Assembly (NCBI GenBank): GCA_963778025.1
Contig: CAVZTA010000009.1
Location: forward strand, 186,001-250,000
Reading direction: 5' to 3'
Origin: CAVZTA01 sp963778025
Lineage (GTDB): Bacteria > Chloroflexota > Limnocylindria > Limnocylindrales > CSP1-4
Length of the DNA stretch: 64,000 bases
Part shown: positions 54,801-63,800 of the stretch, in pieces
Position numbering within the stretch: the first letter of the stretch is position 1
Layout of the letters: each line of letters starts with the position of its first letter
The notes under the pieces: model-generated
The model's database searches: none
What the model was told of the DNA's origin: nothing
The model's input: only the letters and a program-made list of their open reading frames with translations
Made by a program: the position numbers and the translations under genes

Positions 54801-55538
54801 GACGAGCGACAGGTGGTCGTCCTCCCGGCGCCGGCGGTCGCACAGGATCCACCAGCTGCACACCCGGCAGTGGTCGACCGGCTCGGGATACGTCGCGGGC
54901 TGGTCCTCCGGCGCGGTCGCGAACACCCGCTCCTCGAAGCGTCGCTTGGCGGCCCGGTAGTACGCGGCATAGTCGGCGAGCCGATGCGGGTTCGGCGTCC
55001 CGTCGCCGGTGACCACCGAGATCGTCTCGGGCGGGATGCCCTGGAGCCCCTCGAGGAGATCGGCGTAGACACACATCTGGACGATGGCCGCCGCCTTCAC
55101 CCGCCGCGCGAGCTTGGTATCGGCGACGTCGTAGCTCCACGACCCGAGGTCGGACGGCCGATCGTCACGGCGGACCAGGAAGTCCGCATGGCCACGCCAG
55201 CGGCCGTCGAAGAACGTCGCCTGGAAGATGACGTCGTCGCCGCGGCGCATGGCCGCGAGCGTCTCGTCCTGCGCCGCGCGCAGCTGTTCGGGCGTGTTGG
55301 CGTCGCGAAGCTGGATCTCGTGGACCGAGCGTCCGTCGGCACGCAGCCTCGCGAGGTAGGCCTGTTCGTGGTCGAAGCCGCGCTTCCGGATCAGCTCCAG
55401 CTCGGGATCGTCGCGGACGGGCTTCTCGAGCGCCCCGGCCGCGCGAAGCTGCTCGAGCGTGACCAGGTGGTCGCACTCGAGGAAGCCCACGAGATCGGTG
55501 GCCGACACGACGAGCGTGCCGTCGGGATGGCGCTGCAC
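51895..55538 (-). CDS. TM0106-family RecB-like nuclease fused to RNase H-like exonuclease and SF1 helicase (frameshifted)
   Basis: About 1,210 aa in three parts. First, a RecB-like PD-(D/E)XK nuclease: HADFLVRRD, the DTKLARR core, and a Cys cluster HCRVCSWWILC (about residues 225-240) that may hold an Fe-S cluster. Second, a DEDD exonuclease-like region: DVFWDIEADPW and YNRDDCVSNLLL. Third, an SF1 helicase: GPPGTGKTHT (Walker A), LFVDEAGQL, GDPNQLPQV, TVDKFQGREA and VALSRARG. It likely resects or repairs DNA. One-base shifts near 54700 and 53252 join the parts. Confidence 0.8.
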
Positions 55539-55598
55539 GGAACCTCCGGACGGCCGCCATGTCCTCCCGGCGGCCCTGCCGCCACTCTAGCCCGCGCG

Positions 55599-55621
55599 CC
55601 GTGACAGCTAGCCTGTCACGG
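55599..55621. repeat. Perfect inverted repeat upstream of the nuclease-helicase gene
   Basis: Arms CCGTGACAG and CTGTCACGG (9 bp each) flank a CTAGC spacer. It lies 60 nt before the nuclease-helicase start and about 40 nt after the end of the hypothetical gene at 55661, both leftward. It could be an operator for the helicase gene or a factor-dependent terminator for the preceding one. Confidence 0.5.
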
Positions 55622-55660
55622 TCCGATCCGAACCGCCCTTCGCCCGACCGTTGACTGCGA

Positions 55661-56974
55661 TCATTGCACGGGTCGCAGCGCCTTCCAGCGCTCGATCGCC
55701 CACTGCCAGTCGTCGGCGTCGTCGAACGTGATGCGGATCGCCGCTCCGCGACCGGGCACCGCGGAGAACCCTTCGAGCACGCCGACCTCGATCCCGGACG
55801 TCGTGTCCGTCCCCAGGCGTGCCCGCCCGGCGAGATCACCGTCCCGATGCGTCATCACGCTGTCGCCGAGATCGCCCGCGACCCGCGACAGGAACACGTC
55901 GGGAAGCATCGCGCCGCCCGGACCGCCCGTCTCGATGCCCGCCAGGGTGATGGTGCGGCCGCCTTCGCCGCCCCACCACTCCTCCTCGGTGCGGCGCTCC
56001 GCGAACGAGCCGGGGATCTCGAGCGCCCAGCCGGCATGGCTGATGCGCACCGCATCGCGTCGATAGCCGATCGGTGCGCGGTCGGACGGTGTCCGCGCCG
56101 CCCGCTCGGCGACCTGACGGAGCATCGGGTCGTCGACATCCCGGAGGCTCAGCAGCTCATGCCATTCCCGCCACGGGAAGGGCAGCGACGGGTCGAGCGG
56201 GAAGGCCTTGCGCAGCGCGCGCAGCGTCTCGTCCATCACGCCCCGCTCCGCGTCGCCGCCCGGCGGGCGCCAGCGGACCTCGGTCCACATGAGGCACAGG
56301 GCGCGGTTGAGCAGATACCGACCGTCGGTCGTGTCGGCCCACCATGGCCGCAGATCGATCGCGACGCGCGCGTCAGCGGATGCCTGCTCGAGCCAGGCGT
56401 CGTCACGCGGCCCGAGCGGCGTCGCGAGGGCCCCGTCGAAGCGATACATGACGCCGGCTTTCGTCCCCAGATGGAGCCCGGTCACGCCCGCGTGGCGCGC
56501 CTCCCGGGCGCGCACGAGCAGCCGCCCCAGCCAGGCGAGGTGCGCCCGCTCGACGCTCGGCCGATCGCGCAAGGCAGCGGTCGCGTCGGGTGTGGCTCCG
56601 CCCGTCCCGCCCGGGCGCGGGGCGGACGCGGGGGTCTCGCCCGTCCAGTCGATGCCCTGCGTGTCACCCGCCCGCTCGAGCGTCCGGCCGACGAACGTGT
56701 GATAGCCCGGACCCACCGCAGAGGTGTCGGCGGACGCGACGACCCGCCCGACATCCGAGACGGTGATGGTCACCGGATCGGCCGCGGGGTGGAGGTCCAG
56801 GAGGAGCTCCGTGTCGCCCGCGGCGTTCCGATCGCAGCGCATCGAGCGGACGACATCGGGATGCTCGGTCGCGAGCCACGCCTGGACGTCGCCGAGGACC
56901 TTTTCGGGAGCGGGGAGCCGCGGGATCAGCCCGCGCTTCGATACCTGCCCGACCGCGTGGATCGTGAGCCCCAC
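55661..56974 (-). CDS. Hypothetical protein (437 aa)
   Basis: I start it at GTG 56974 because TGGAGG sits 5 nt upstream. The frame is open further but has no signal. The product has no signal peptide or membrane helix. The C-terminal half is beta-rich with aromatic patches (SHAGWALEIPGSFAERRTEEEWWGGEGG, ITFDDADDWQWAIERW), and a central part reads TEVRWRPPGGDAERGVMDETLRALRKAFPL. I recognise no family. Strong codon bias and conserved-looking hydrophobic spacing support translation. Its function and partners are unknown. Confidence 0.6.
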   Translation of the reverse strand: MGLTIHAVGQVSKRGLIPRLPAPEKVLGDVQAWLATEHPDVVRSMRCDRNAAGDTELLLDLHPAADPVTITVSDVGRVVASADTSAVGPGYHTFVGRTLERAGDTQGIDWTGETPASAPRPGGTGGATPDATAALRDRPSVERAHLAWLGRLLVRAREARHAGVTGLHLGTKAGVMYRFDGALATPLGPRDDAWLEQASADARVAIDLRPWWADTTDGRYLLNRALCLMWTEVRWRPPGGDAERGVMDETLRALRKAFPLDPSLPFPWREWHELLSLRDVDDPMLRQVAERAARTPSDRAPIGYRRDAVRISHAGWALEIPGSFAERRTEEEWWGGEGGRTITLAGIETGGPGGAMLPDVFLSRVAGDLGDSVMTHRDGDLAGRARLGTDTTSGIEVGVLEGFSAVPGRGAAIRITFDDADDWQWAIERWKALRPVQ

Positions 56975-57090
56975 CAGCACCTCCAGGACCACCCCAGCCC
57001 GACGGACGATACGCGTCGCCGCGGGCGATTCCGAGGGCCTCCCACAAGGTGTTGGTACCGGTCCCGGACAGTCGAGCGTCCCACTCGGGC

Positions 57091-57096
57091 TAGGCT
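57091..57096 (+). promoter_or_regulatory. -10-like hexamer before the DUF1992 gene
   Basis: TAGGCT ends 7 nt before the ATG at 57104 with no ribosome binding site between, the same arrangement as at the SIMPL gene. Confidence 0.5.
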
Positions 57097-57103
57097 TGCG
57101 CAC

Positions 57104-57572
57104 ATGCCAGTGAAACGGCGCGACGACGAGGGGCGCTGGCAGGTCGGTCGGACCTGGGAGAGCCTCATCGATCGCCAGATCCGGGAGGCCATGGACGACG
57201 GTCGTTTCGACGACCTGCCGTACCAGGGCGAGCGCCTGCCGCTCGAGGACGACCGCATGGCGGGCGAGTGGGCGAGCGCGTTCCGGATCCTGCGCAACGC
57301 GAATGTCGCTCCGGAATGGATCGAGGCCGACAAGGAGGTCCGCCGGCTGCTCGACCGGCGTGACGCCATCCGCGATCGGGCCACGCGCTCGTCGGCCCTC
57401 GGGCACCGTCGCGATCGCGAGGAGCTCGAAGCGGGTGGTGCACGATCACGCCCGCGCGGTCGCGCGCCTCAACGCCGTCGCGCCCACGGACCGGCAGCAT
57501 CGCCGGCCCCTCGATCTCGACGCCGAGCTCGAGATCCTCGCCCGGCTCCACGCGCAGGCCGACCGGCGATGA
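57104..57572 (+). CDS. DUF1992 (DnaJ-homologue subfamily C-like) protein (frameshifted)
   Basis: About 155 aa. The signature WESLIDRQIREAMDDGRFDDLPYQGERLPLEDD (about residues 17-49) is diagnostic of DUF1992, seen alone or with J domains. LRNANVAPEWIEADKEVRRLLD follows. An extra base near 57435 (GAAGCGGGTGG) shifts the frame. The rest continues as VVHDHARAVARLNAV to the stop at 57572, ending LEILARLHAQADRR. The protein is highly charged and helical; the function is unknown. Its stop overlaps the VanZ-like start (ATGA). Confidence 0.8.
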
Positions 57573-58132
57573 GGGAGTTCCTCCTCTATGCCACGTCCTC
57601 GGTCGGCTTCGCCCTCATCGCCTGCCTCATCGTGACGATCGCCTGGCTGGTGCTGCGGTCGGCCGGCCCGCGTTACGCGAGGACCGCCCACGACCTGCTG
57701 GTCGTCCTGAGCGTCATCACGATCCTCGTCCTCACGCTTCGTCCGGGCGATCTGAACCGCTTGCGCTCGCCCTGGGAGCTCATGCCCTTCGACGAGCTCC
57801 TCGCGGCGATCTCGGCAGCCGATGCCGGGGGCGTTCGTCTCGCACTCGCCGACGCCGTGACGAACATCATGCTGTTCGCGCCGCTGGGCGCGTCGATCGC
57901 CCTACGGTGGCCCGGTCATTCGACGCGCCGCGTGGTCCTGTCAGCGGCCGCGTTCTCGACCGCGATCGAGGTGACGCAGGGACTCACGGGGTTGGGGCGG
58001 ACCGCCCAGCTCACCGACGTCCTGATGGACACGCTGGGCGCGTGGCTGGGCTGGCTCCTCGTGCGCCGCGTCCTCGCCGCGCGGGCTGCGCGGGCGGCCC
58101 GCCTCAGCGTCTCCGTTCCGCATCGTCGATGA
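57569..58132 (+). CDS. VanZ-like family membrane protein
   Basis: A 187-aa protein with about five membrane segments: SVGFALIACLIVTIAWLVL, DLLVVLSVITILVLTLR, NIMLFAPLGASIALR, STAIEVTQGLTGLGRTAQLTDVLMDTLGAWLGWLL. The block VTNIMLFAPLG and the ExxQ..…GRTAQLTDVLMDTLGA segment match the VanZ-like domain. Members are linked to glycopeptide tolerance or membrane integrity, but most are uncharacterised. It is coupled to the DUF1992 gene by a 4-nt overlap and overlaps the end of the small leftward gene by 29 nt. Confidence 0.8.
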   Translation: MREFLLYATSSVGFALIACLIVTIAWLVLRSAGPRYARTAHDLLVVLSVITILVLTLRPGDLNRLRSPWELMPFDELLAAISAADAGGVRLALADAVTNIMLFAPLGASIALRWPGHSTRRVVLSAAAFSTAIEVTQGLTGLGRTAQLTDVLMDTLGAWLGWLLVRRVLAARAARAARLSVSVPHRR

Positions 58133-58280
58133 CCGACGCCCAGGGGGCGATGGCGAGGATCAGCCCGAACGCGAGGAAGATCGGCTGACCCATCGCGAGC
58201 GTGAGGCCGACGCCCGCGACGACGGCGATGACGTCGAGGATCACCGCCAGCGCGATCGCCCGGGACCGTGACGAGCCCAT
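58104..58280 (-). CDS. Small two-helix membrane protein (58 aa)
   Basis: MGSSRSRAIALAVILDVIAVVAGVGLTLAMG and IFLAFGLILAIAPWASVIDD form two membrane segments separated by a short turn, with a basic N-terminus and charged end. The ATG at 58280 has GAGG 9 nt upstream. Another ATG at 58289 is possible. No family is recognised. It sits 29 nt over the end of the VanZ-like gene, tail to tail, and just downstream of the class III aminotransferase. Confidence 0.55.
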   Translation of the reverse strand: MGSSRSRAIALAVILDVIAVVAGVGLTLAMGQPIFLAFGLILAIAPWASVIDDAERRR

Positions 58281-58318
58281 GACGCGCATCCTCGCAGGTG
58301 CGCCGACGGGCGGCGCGG

Positions 58319-59683
58319 TCAGCCGAACAGCGCGTCGACCGCGTCGGCGAACGCCGCGCTGTGCGCGTCGACGTCCGCTTCGCTCGTCGCCGGCGACATC
58401 AGCGCCATGTTGTGGAAGGGCGTCATCAGGACGCCGCGGTTCATCGCCCAGAGGTGGAGGAACCGCTCGAGCTCGCTGTCGCCGTTCGCCCACTGCTCGG
58501 CGCCGGTGCGTGGCGGGTCAGGCATGAAGTGGTACTCGGCGCGTGCGCCGAGCCGGGTGACGTGCCACGGGACGCCGCGTGCGCGGATGACCTCGTCGAC
58601 CCCGGCCGCCCAGCGCTCGGCCAGCGGGATCATCCGCGCGAACGCCTCGTCGGTGAGGACATGGGTCAGGGTCGCCGCGATGGCCGCCATCGAGAGCGCA
58701 TTCCCGGCGAGCGTCCCGCCGATCCCGCCGACATCGGCGTCGTCCCACGTCATGTGCGTGCGGATCCGCTCGGCGACGTCGGCGCTGAAGCCGTAGGCAC
58801 CGGCGGGCACGCCACCGCCGATCGTCTTGCCGATGGTCACGAGGTCCGGCTGCAGACCGTGAGCGGCGGTGTAGCCGCCGGGCCCGGCGCAGATGGTGTG
58901 GGTCTCGTCGATGATGAGCAGCGTGCCGTGGCGGCGCGTCAGCTCGCGCACCGCGTCGTGATAGCCGGGCTCGGGCAGGACGATGCCGACGTTGGTCAGC
59001 GCGGGCTCGAACAGGGCCACGGCGACATCGCCGTTCGCAAGCTCACGCTCGAGCGCGTCGACGTCATTGAACGGCACGACACGCGTCGTGATCGCGGGGT
59101 CGACCGGCGGCCCGACGTTGCCGCGACGGGCCTCGACGCGGCCATCGGGCCGCAGCCAGGCGAACGTCTCGTCGACCGAGCCGTGGTAGTTGTGGTCGTG
59201 GACGAGGATCTTCGGCCGGCCGGTGATCTCACGCGCGAGCCGGATCGCGAAGCGATTGGCGTCGGTCGCGGTCAGCGTGAACTGCCAGGACGGAAGGCCG
59301 AAGCGCCGGCGGAGCTCGTCGCCCGCGACGATCGCGTCTTCCGTGGGCAGCATGTGGGTGATCCCGCGACGGAGCTGGCGCTCGACGGCACGGACGGTCG
59401 CGTCCGGGCCATGACCCGCCATCGCGCCGGTGTCGCCGAGGCAGAAGTCGACGTACTCGTGGCCGTCGACGTCGTGGAAATGCGCGCCGGCGGCCCGTTC
59501 GACGAACAGGGGGAAGGGGCCGGCCCACTTCACCATCCAGTTCATCGGGACACCCTCGAAGAGCGAGCCGCGGGCGCGCTCCCAGAGGGCACGGGAGTGG
59601 GGGTTGGCCACCTCGAACCGGGCCATCTCGGCGTCCATCAGACGCGCGAGACGGGTCCGGTCAAGGCTGGCGGTGGCGGGCAT
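58319..59683 (-). CDS. Class III aminotransferase (glutamate-1-semialdehyde aminomutase-like)
   Basis: A 454-aa PLP enzyme. The N-terminal region carries PLFVERAAGAHFHDVDGHEYVDFCLGDTGAMAGH. The PLP site shows IDETHTICAG (Asp) and TIGKTIGGGVPAG (Schiff-base Lys). HDHNYHGSVDE is the conserved cofactor-phosphate region. It is closer to GSAM-like transaminases than to HemL proper, which lacks these extensions, so an aminotransferase with another substrate is likely. I chose ATG 59683, preceded by CGGAG. No heme genes are nearby. Confidence 0.8.
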   Translation of the reverse strand: MPATASLDRTRLARLMDAEMARFEVANPHSRALWERARGSLFEGVPMNWMVKWAGPFPLFVERAAGAHFHDVDGHEYVDFCLGDTGAMAGHGPDATVRAVERQLRRGITHMLPTEDAIVAGDELRRRFGLPSWQFTLTATDANRFAIRLAREITGRPKILVHDHNYHGSVDETFAWLRPDGRVEARRGNVGPPVDPAITTRVVPFNDVDALERELANGDVAVALFEPALTNVGIVLPEPGYHDAVRELTRRHGTLLIIDETHTICAGPGGYTAAHGLQPDLVTIGKTIGGGVPAGAYGFSADVAERIRTHMTWDDADVGGIGGTLAGNALSMAAIAATLTHVLTDEAFARMIPLAERWAAGVDEVIRARGVPWHVTRLGARAEYHFMPDPPRTGAEQWANGDSELERFLHLWAMNRGVLMTPFHNMALMSPATSEADVDAHSAAFADAVDALFG

Positions 59684-59851
59684 CGTCGCTCCGGTGAGTC
59701 GCACCGCACCTGGGGTGTGACGTGCGCCGGATGATGCACCGCGTCCGCGGTGGCCGCTCCGATGTCTCGCCGCTCGGGCGCCCACCGAAGGGCCGTGGAT
59801 GATGGGTCTCCGGGCCGCGCTCAGGCGGTCCGTCGCCGCGTCAGTGCGGCG

Positions 59852-60046
59852 TCAATGGATCCGACGGGTATACCCGCAGATCTCGCAAGAGGCGATGCGT
59901 GCATCCTCGTCGATCACGAGGAAGCTGGTGCACCCGTTGGTCGCGCAGTACAGGCGCGACGGCTGTGCGTTCGCGGTCCGGCGGCGCATGCGGCGCATCG
60001 CGCTCGCACGACCGACCGCCGCGTTCGCGGCATTTCGGGACAGCAT
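59852..60046 (-). CDS. Small zinc-ribbon protein (64 aa)
   Basis: A basic N-terminus is followed by YCATNGCTSFLVIDEDARIASCEICGYTRRI: Cys-x4-Cys, a beta turn, then Cys-x2-Cys, a plausible four-Cys zinc ribbon. There is no strong ribosome binding site, and an internal Met (MRRMRRR) could be the start. Its size and position outside other genes suggest a real small regulatory or nucleic-acid-binding protein. The gap from 60047 to 60289 shows nothing else. Confidence 0.5.
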   Translation of the reverse strand: MLSRNAANAAVGRASAMRRMRRRTANAQPSRLYCATNGCTSFLVIDEDARIASCEICGYTRRIH

Positions 60047-60289
60047 GGGCTGAGAGTGGTTCCTTTCCGGGACGCCGCATCACGCATGAGGGCGTCCGAT
60101 CGGCGCGACGATCCGTGTGGTGGATCGTGGCGCATGGCCATTGCCCGGCGCGGCTGACGGGAGCGGTTGTGCTACGACCTCTGGCCGCTTGCGTCGGGCG
60201 ATGCCTGAATCATGGGCCGAGCGAACGGATGTGTCAAATCACCCATCCGAGGGATCCGCCGGGCGGCCGAGCGCGTCCCGGGTCCTACC

Positions 60290-60740
60290 ATGCACGACAC
60301 GATGCTCCGCCACGCTCCGAACCGGTCCCGTTGCCGCCTGCTCGCGACCGCTGGTCTCGTCCTCATCATCGCCGCCTGCAGCGCGGGTGGAGGGGCCGCG
60401 ACCCCGGCCGCGAGCGACGGTCGGCCACCCGTCGCCACGCTGCCGCCGTCCGCGGCGCCATCGTCCGAGACGGGTGTCGTCCCGGCGACGCTCCTCGATC
60501 CCGTCCTCGCGGATGCCGCCAAGCGGACCGGCGCCGCACCCTCGGCGATCCAGGTCGTCCAGGCGACGGCCACCACCTGGAATGACGGTTCCCTGGGCTG
60601 CCCCGAGCGAGGTGTGATGTACACGCAGGCGCTCGTCGACGGCTATCACGTGATCGTCGAGGCGAACGGCCAGAAGCTCGACTACCGCGATCCCGCTCGA
60701 CGGCGGGTTCAGGGTGTGCAAGGGCCCGCTCGGCGGCTGA
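60290..60740 (+). CDS. Lipoprotein with conserved LGCPxxGxMYTQ domain (frameshifted)
   Basis: About 149 aa. A signal peptide ends in a lipobox (LVLIIAACS). A Ser/Ala/Pro linker follows, then a compact domain with ASAIQVVQATATTWNDGSLGCPERGVMYTQALVDGYHVIVEANG-like order, a pattern I associate with small exported proteins of Chloroflexota and actinobacteria of unknown role. An extra G near 60689 (ACCGCGATCCC) shifts the frame. The corrected end is YRIPLDGGFRVCKGPLGG, stopping at 60740, where a second Cys could pair with the LGCP Cys. ATG 60290 lies directly after CCTACC; a second ATG at 60302 is possible. Confidence 0.65.
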
Positions 60741-60796
60741 GGCCCTCGACCGTTCCCGCAGCGCACGCGCACGTGCGGGGCGAACCGCGAAGATCA

Positions 60797-60825
60797 CGAA
60801 GCCCCCGGCGGCGCCGGGGGCTTCG
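60797..60825. terminator. Strong bidirectional terminator hairpin
   Basis: A perfect 13-bp stem (CGAAGCCCCCGGC at 60797-60809 and its complement at 60813-60825) with a 3-nt loop lies between the ends of the lipoprotein (stop 60740, rightward) and the subtilase (stop 60852, leftward). It is the strongest hairpin seen in the window and would terminate both. Confidence 0.8.
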
Positions 60826-60851
60826 ATCGTGTGCGGGGCGGGAGAGAACGG

Positions 60852-63800
60852 TCAGTCGGGGAGATCCCCGACCGGCACCAGATCCGCCTGGGGCGCTCCG
60901 TTCTGGTCGTCGAGCGCGACGATCATCCAGCCCAGAGACGGGGCGTCGGCCTGCGAGTCGATGTCGACCGCGAGGTCCAGCAGCCCGCTGTCACCGGGAT
61001 CCATCGCGATGAAGTCGCCGCTCGACACCGCCGGTGCGAACACCGAGAGCGAGGCGCGGCCGTCGACCTCGTCCTCGAACGCCGTGTCGCCCGTCTCGTT
61101 GTCGGCGATGACCTCGTAGTCGACGGTCGAAGCGGGGTCGGTCCGTTCGATGTCGCTCGCAAGGAGCGGCAGCAGGATCGTCGAGCCGTTGGCCGGCGCG
61201 TCGGCCACGAAGCCGCCGGCGCCCACGAGGTCGCCGTCCGCGTTGATGACGAAGGACGCCATCTGGCCGTTGATGAAGCCTTCGGTGAACAGCCCGAAGT
61301 CGATGCCGAGGACGAAGAACTCGGGATCCGGGCCGTCCCCGAAGATGGGGATCACGAACGTGTTCTGATACCCGGCTGACCAGCGACCGTACGTGTTGAT
61401 GGCGAAGATCAGCCCCCGGTCGTTGGGGTCGGCTTCGCCGGTCAGGAACTCCGCTGGGAGCACCTGGAGACCGACCGCGCGGATGTCGTTGGTCGCGCCC
61501 GCGGCGGTCGGCAAGTCCTTCGGGTCGCGAAGGCCCCAGGCGTAGACGTCGGCGAACGTCGCATGACCGCCGTCGTTGCGGAGGTGGACCGTGGCGTCAG
61601 CTTCGCCGCCCGACGACGGTGTACGCCGATCGCGCGGACGCGACGACGTTCGACGCGGACCGCGGCACGGCGCGCCACGGGACGCGCAGCTGGTAGCGGC
61701 CCGACCCGGACACGCGTCGGAGTCGCCGTGATCACGCCGCCGTAGCTGAGCAGGCTGCCCCAGTCGGTGCCGCCGGGCACGGTCTGGCTGGCGTACTTGC
61801 TCGCGGCGAGCTGCGAGGCCGTGAGGTTCACGGTCGCGGTGATGGTCCGGCTGCTGCGCGCGGGCACCGTGACCGTCGTGGCGCTGAGCGTCAGGACTCG
61901 CACGCGACTGCTCGAGCCGGGCAGGCTGATGAGCCCACCGTCGAGCTTGTAGATGATCGGCGACGCACTCGAGTTGTAGATCGTGAACGACTTCGACTCG
62001 CGGTAGCCGCCGATCCGGATCTGGTCGTAGCCGAACGAGAGGTTGGGCGTCCGATCCGTTCCCAGGACGTACGCGACGGAGTCGACCGCGCGCCGCGGCT
62101 GGACCATGCCCGAGCCTGCGAGGCGGGCGTTGAACGGCGAGACCTTCGCCTGGACGGCGGTCCCGACGATGAGCGACTTGATCTGCTCCGGCCGGAAGCC
62201 CGGGTGGCGCTGGCGCACGAGCGCCGCGACACCGGCGACGTGCGGCGAAGCCATCGAGGTGCCGGAGAGCGTGTTGGCCTTGAAACCCAGGCCAGCGCCG
62301 GTCGAGACGATGTTCTCGCCGGGTGCGCTGACGTCGGGCTTCTGGGCGCTGTCGCCGAGCCTCGGGCCGCCGGAGGTGAAGTCCGAGCTGCCCAGGAAGT
62401 GGTCGTTGGGGATGCCGGGGCCGGTGGCCAGGGTGGCTGCCGTCCCGTCGGCGGCCGTCAGGCCGGCCTTGGCCGCGCGGGCCACGCCGACCATGGGGAT
62501 GTCGAAGAGCGACGGCGAGTAGCCCAGGAAGGCGGGCAGCTCGTTGAGCGGGACGTCATCGCGGTTGATGACGATGACGCCGACCGCGCCGGCCTCCTGG
62601 GCGGCCGCGCCCTTGTCGACGAACGCACAGACGCCACGCTGGATGACGGCGATCGAGTTCGCCGGCAGGGTGCCGTAGTCGGCGGCGTGGCAGCCCAGGT
62701 GCTCGTCACCCTCACCGGTGATCGGGTCGATCGGCGTGCCCGGGTCGTCCACGATGACCTGCAGCGTGCCCGCGACCGGGAGCTCCGGGAAGGCGTTCTG
62801 GTTGATGCCGTTGACGTCGGTGCCGGTCGCGCGGTCGACGGTCGCACCCGGGTACTGCGCGATGGTGTCGACCGAGGCGACGGCGATGACGCCGGTCGCG
62901 TTGCCCGGCGTGCCGGTCATGTACGCGTTGTTGCCGTCGTTGCTCGCCGTGGAGACGACGACCACGCCCGATGCGACCAGCGCATCGCTGGCCAGCGCGT
63001 CCGCGGTCTCGGGGCCGCCCGCGCCGCCGATCGACATGTTCACGACGTCGATGCCGTCGGCATGCGTGGCGTTGTACTCGCCGACCCACTCGAGCGCGTC
63101 GGTCGTGAGGGTCGTCGAGCCCTCGCAGCCGAAGATCTTGAGGGCGATCAGCTTCGCCTTGGGCGCAACGCCCGGCCCGATGCCGAACGACGTCTGGTAG
63201 GTGGTCGAGTCGTAGGGACCCGTGTACGTCGTGTGGTCCGACTTCACACCGAAGCCGGCTGCCGTGCCGGCGACGTGCGAGCCGTGGCCCACGCCGGTGC
63301 AGTCGAGCGGATCGGGATCGGGCTGCGGGATCTCGGACCCGTCGTCCGCGGCTGCGTCGTAGTCGTCACCCGCGAAGTCCCAGCCGTCGATGACCTTCGC
63401 GGTCGGGAACGTGCCGTCCTCGATGATCGAGCTGTCGTTGGCCTCGTACGCCTCGACGGTGCCGGGACCGCCGAAATTCGCGTGCGTGTAGTCGATGCCG
63501 CCGTCGATGACCGCGATGGTCTGCCCGTTGCCGGTGGCGCCGTAGTCCTGCCACGCAAGCGGGGCGCCGATGAACGGCACGCTCTTCGCGTTGTCCATGT
63601 AGTGCTGGGTCACCGCGTGGACGGCCTTGACGCCCGGGAGCTTCGCGAGCGCGCCCAGCCGACGGCTGGGGACCCGGAGCTGGATGCCGTTGAGGGTGTA
63701 CTGGTACTGCCTCTCGATCTTGCCGCCGAGCTTGCGGATCCCAGCGCCGAGCTTGTCCTGGTTCGCCTTGAGCTGGCGCGCGGTCGCCACCTGCTGCGCC

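Noticed and set aside
51895..55538. CRISPR or restriction-type defence island around the nuclease-helicase
   Set aside because: No repeat array, cas gene, methyltransferase-specificity subunit or toxin lies nearby. The protein appears solitary.
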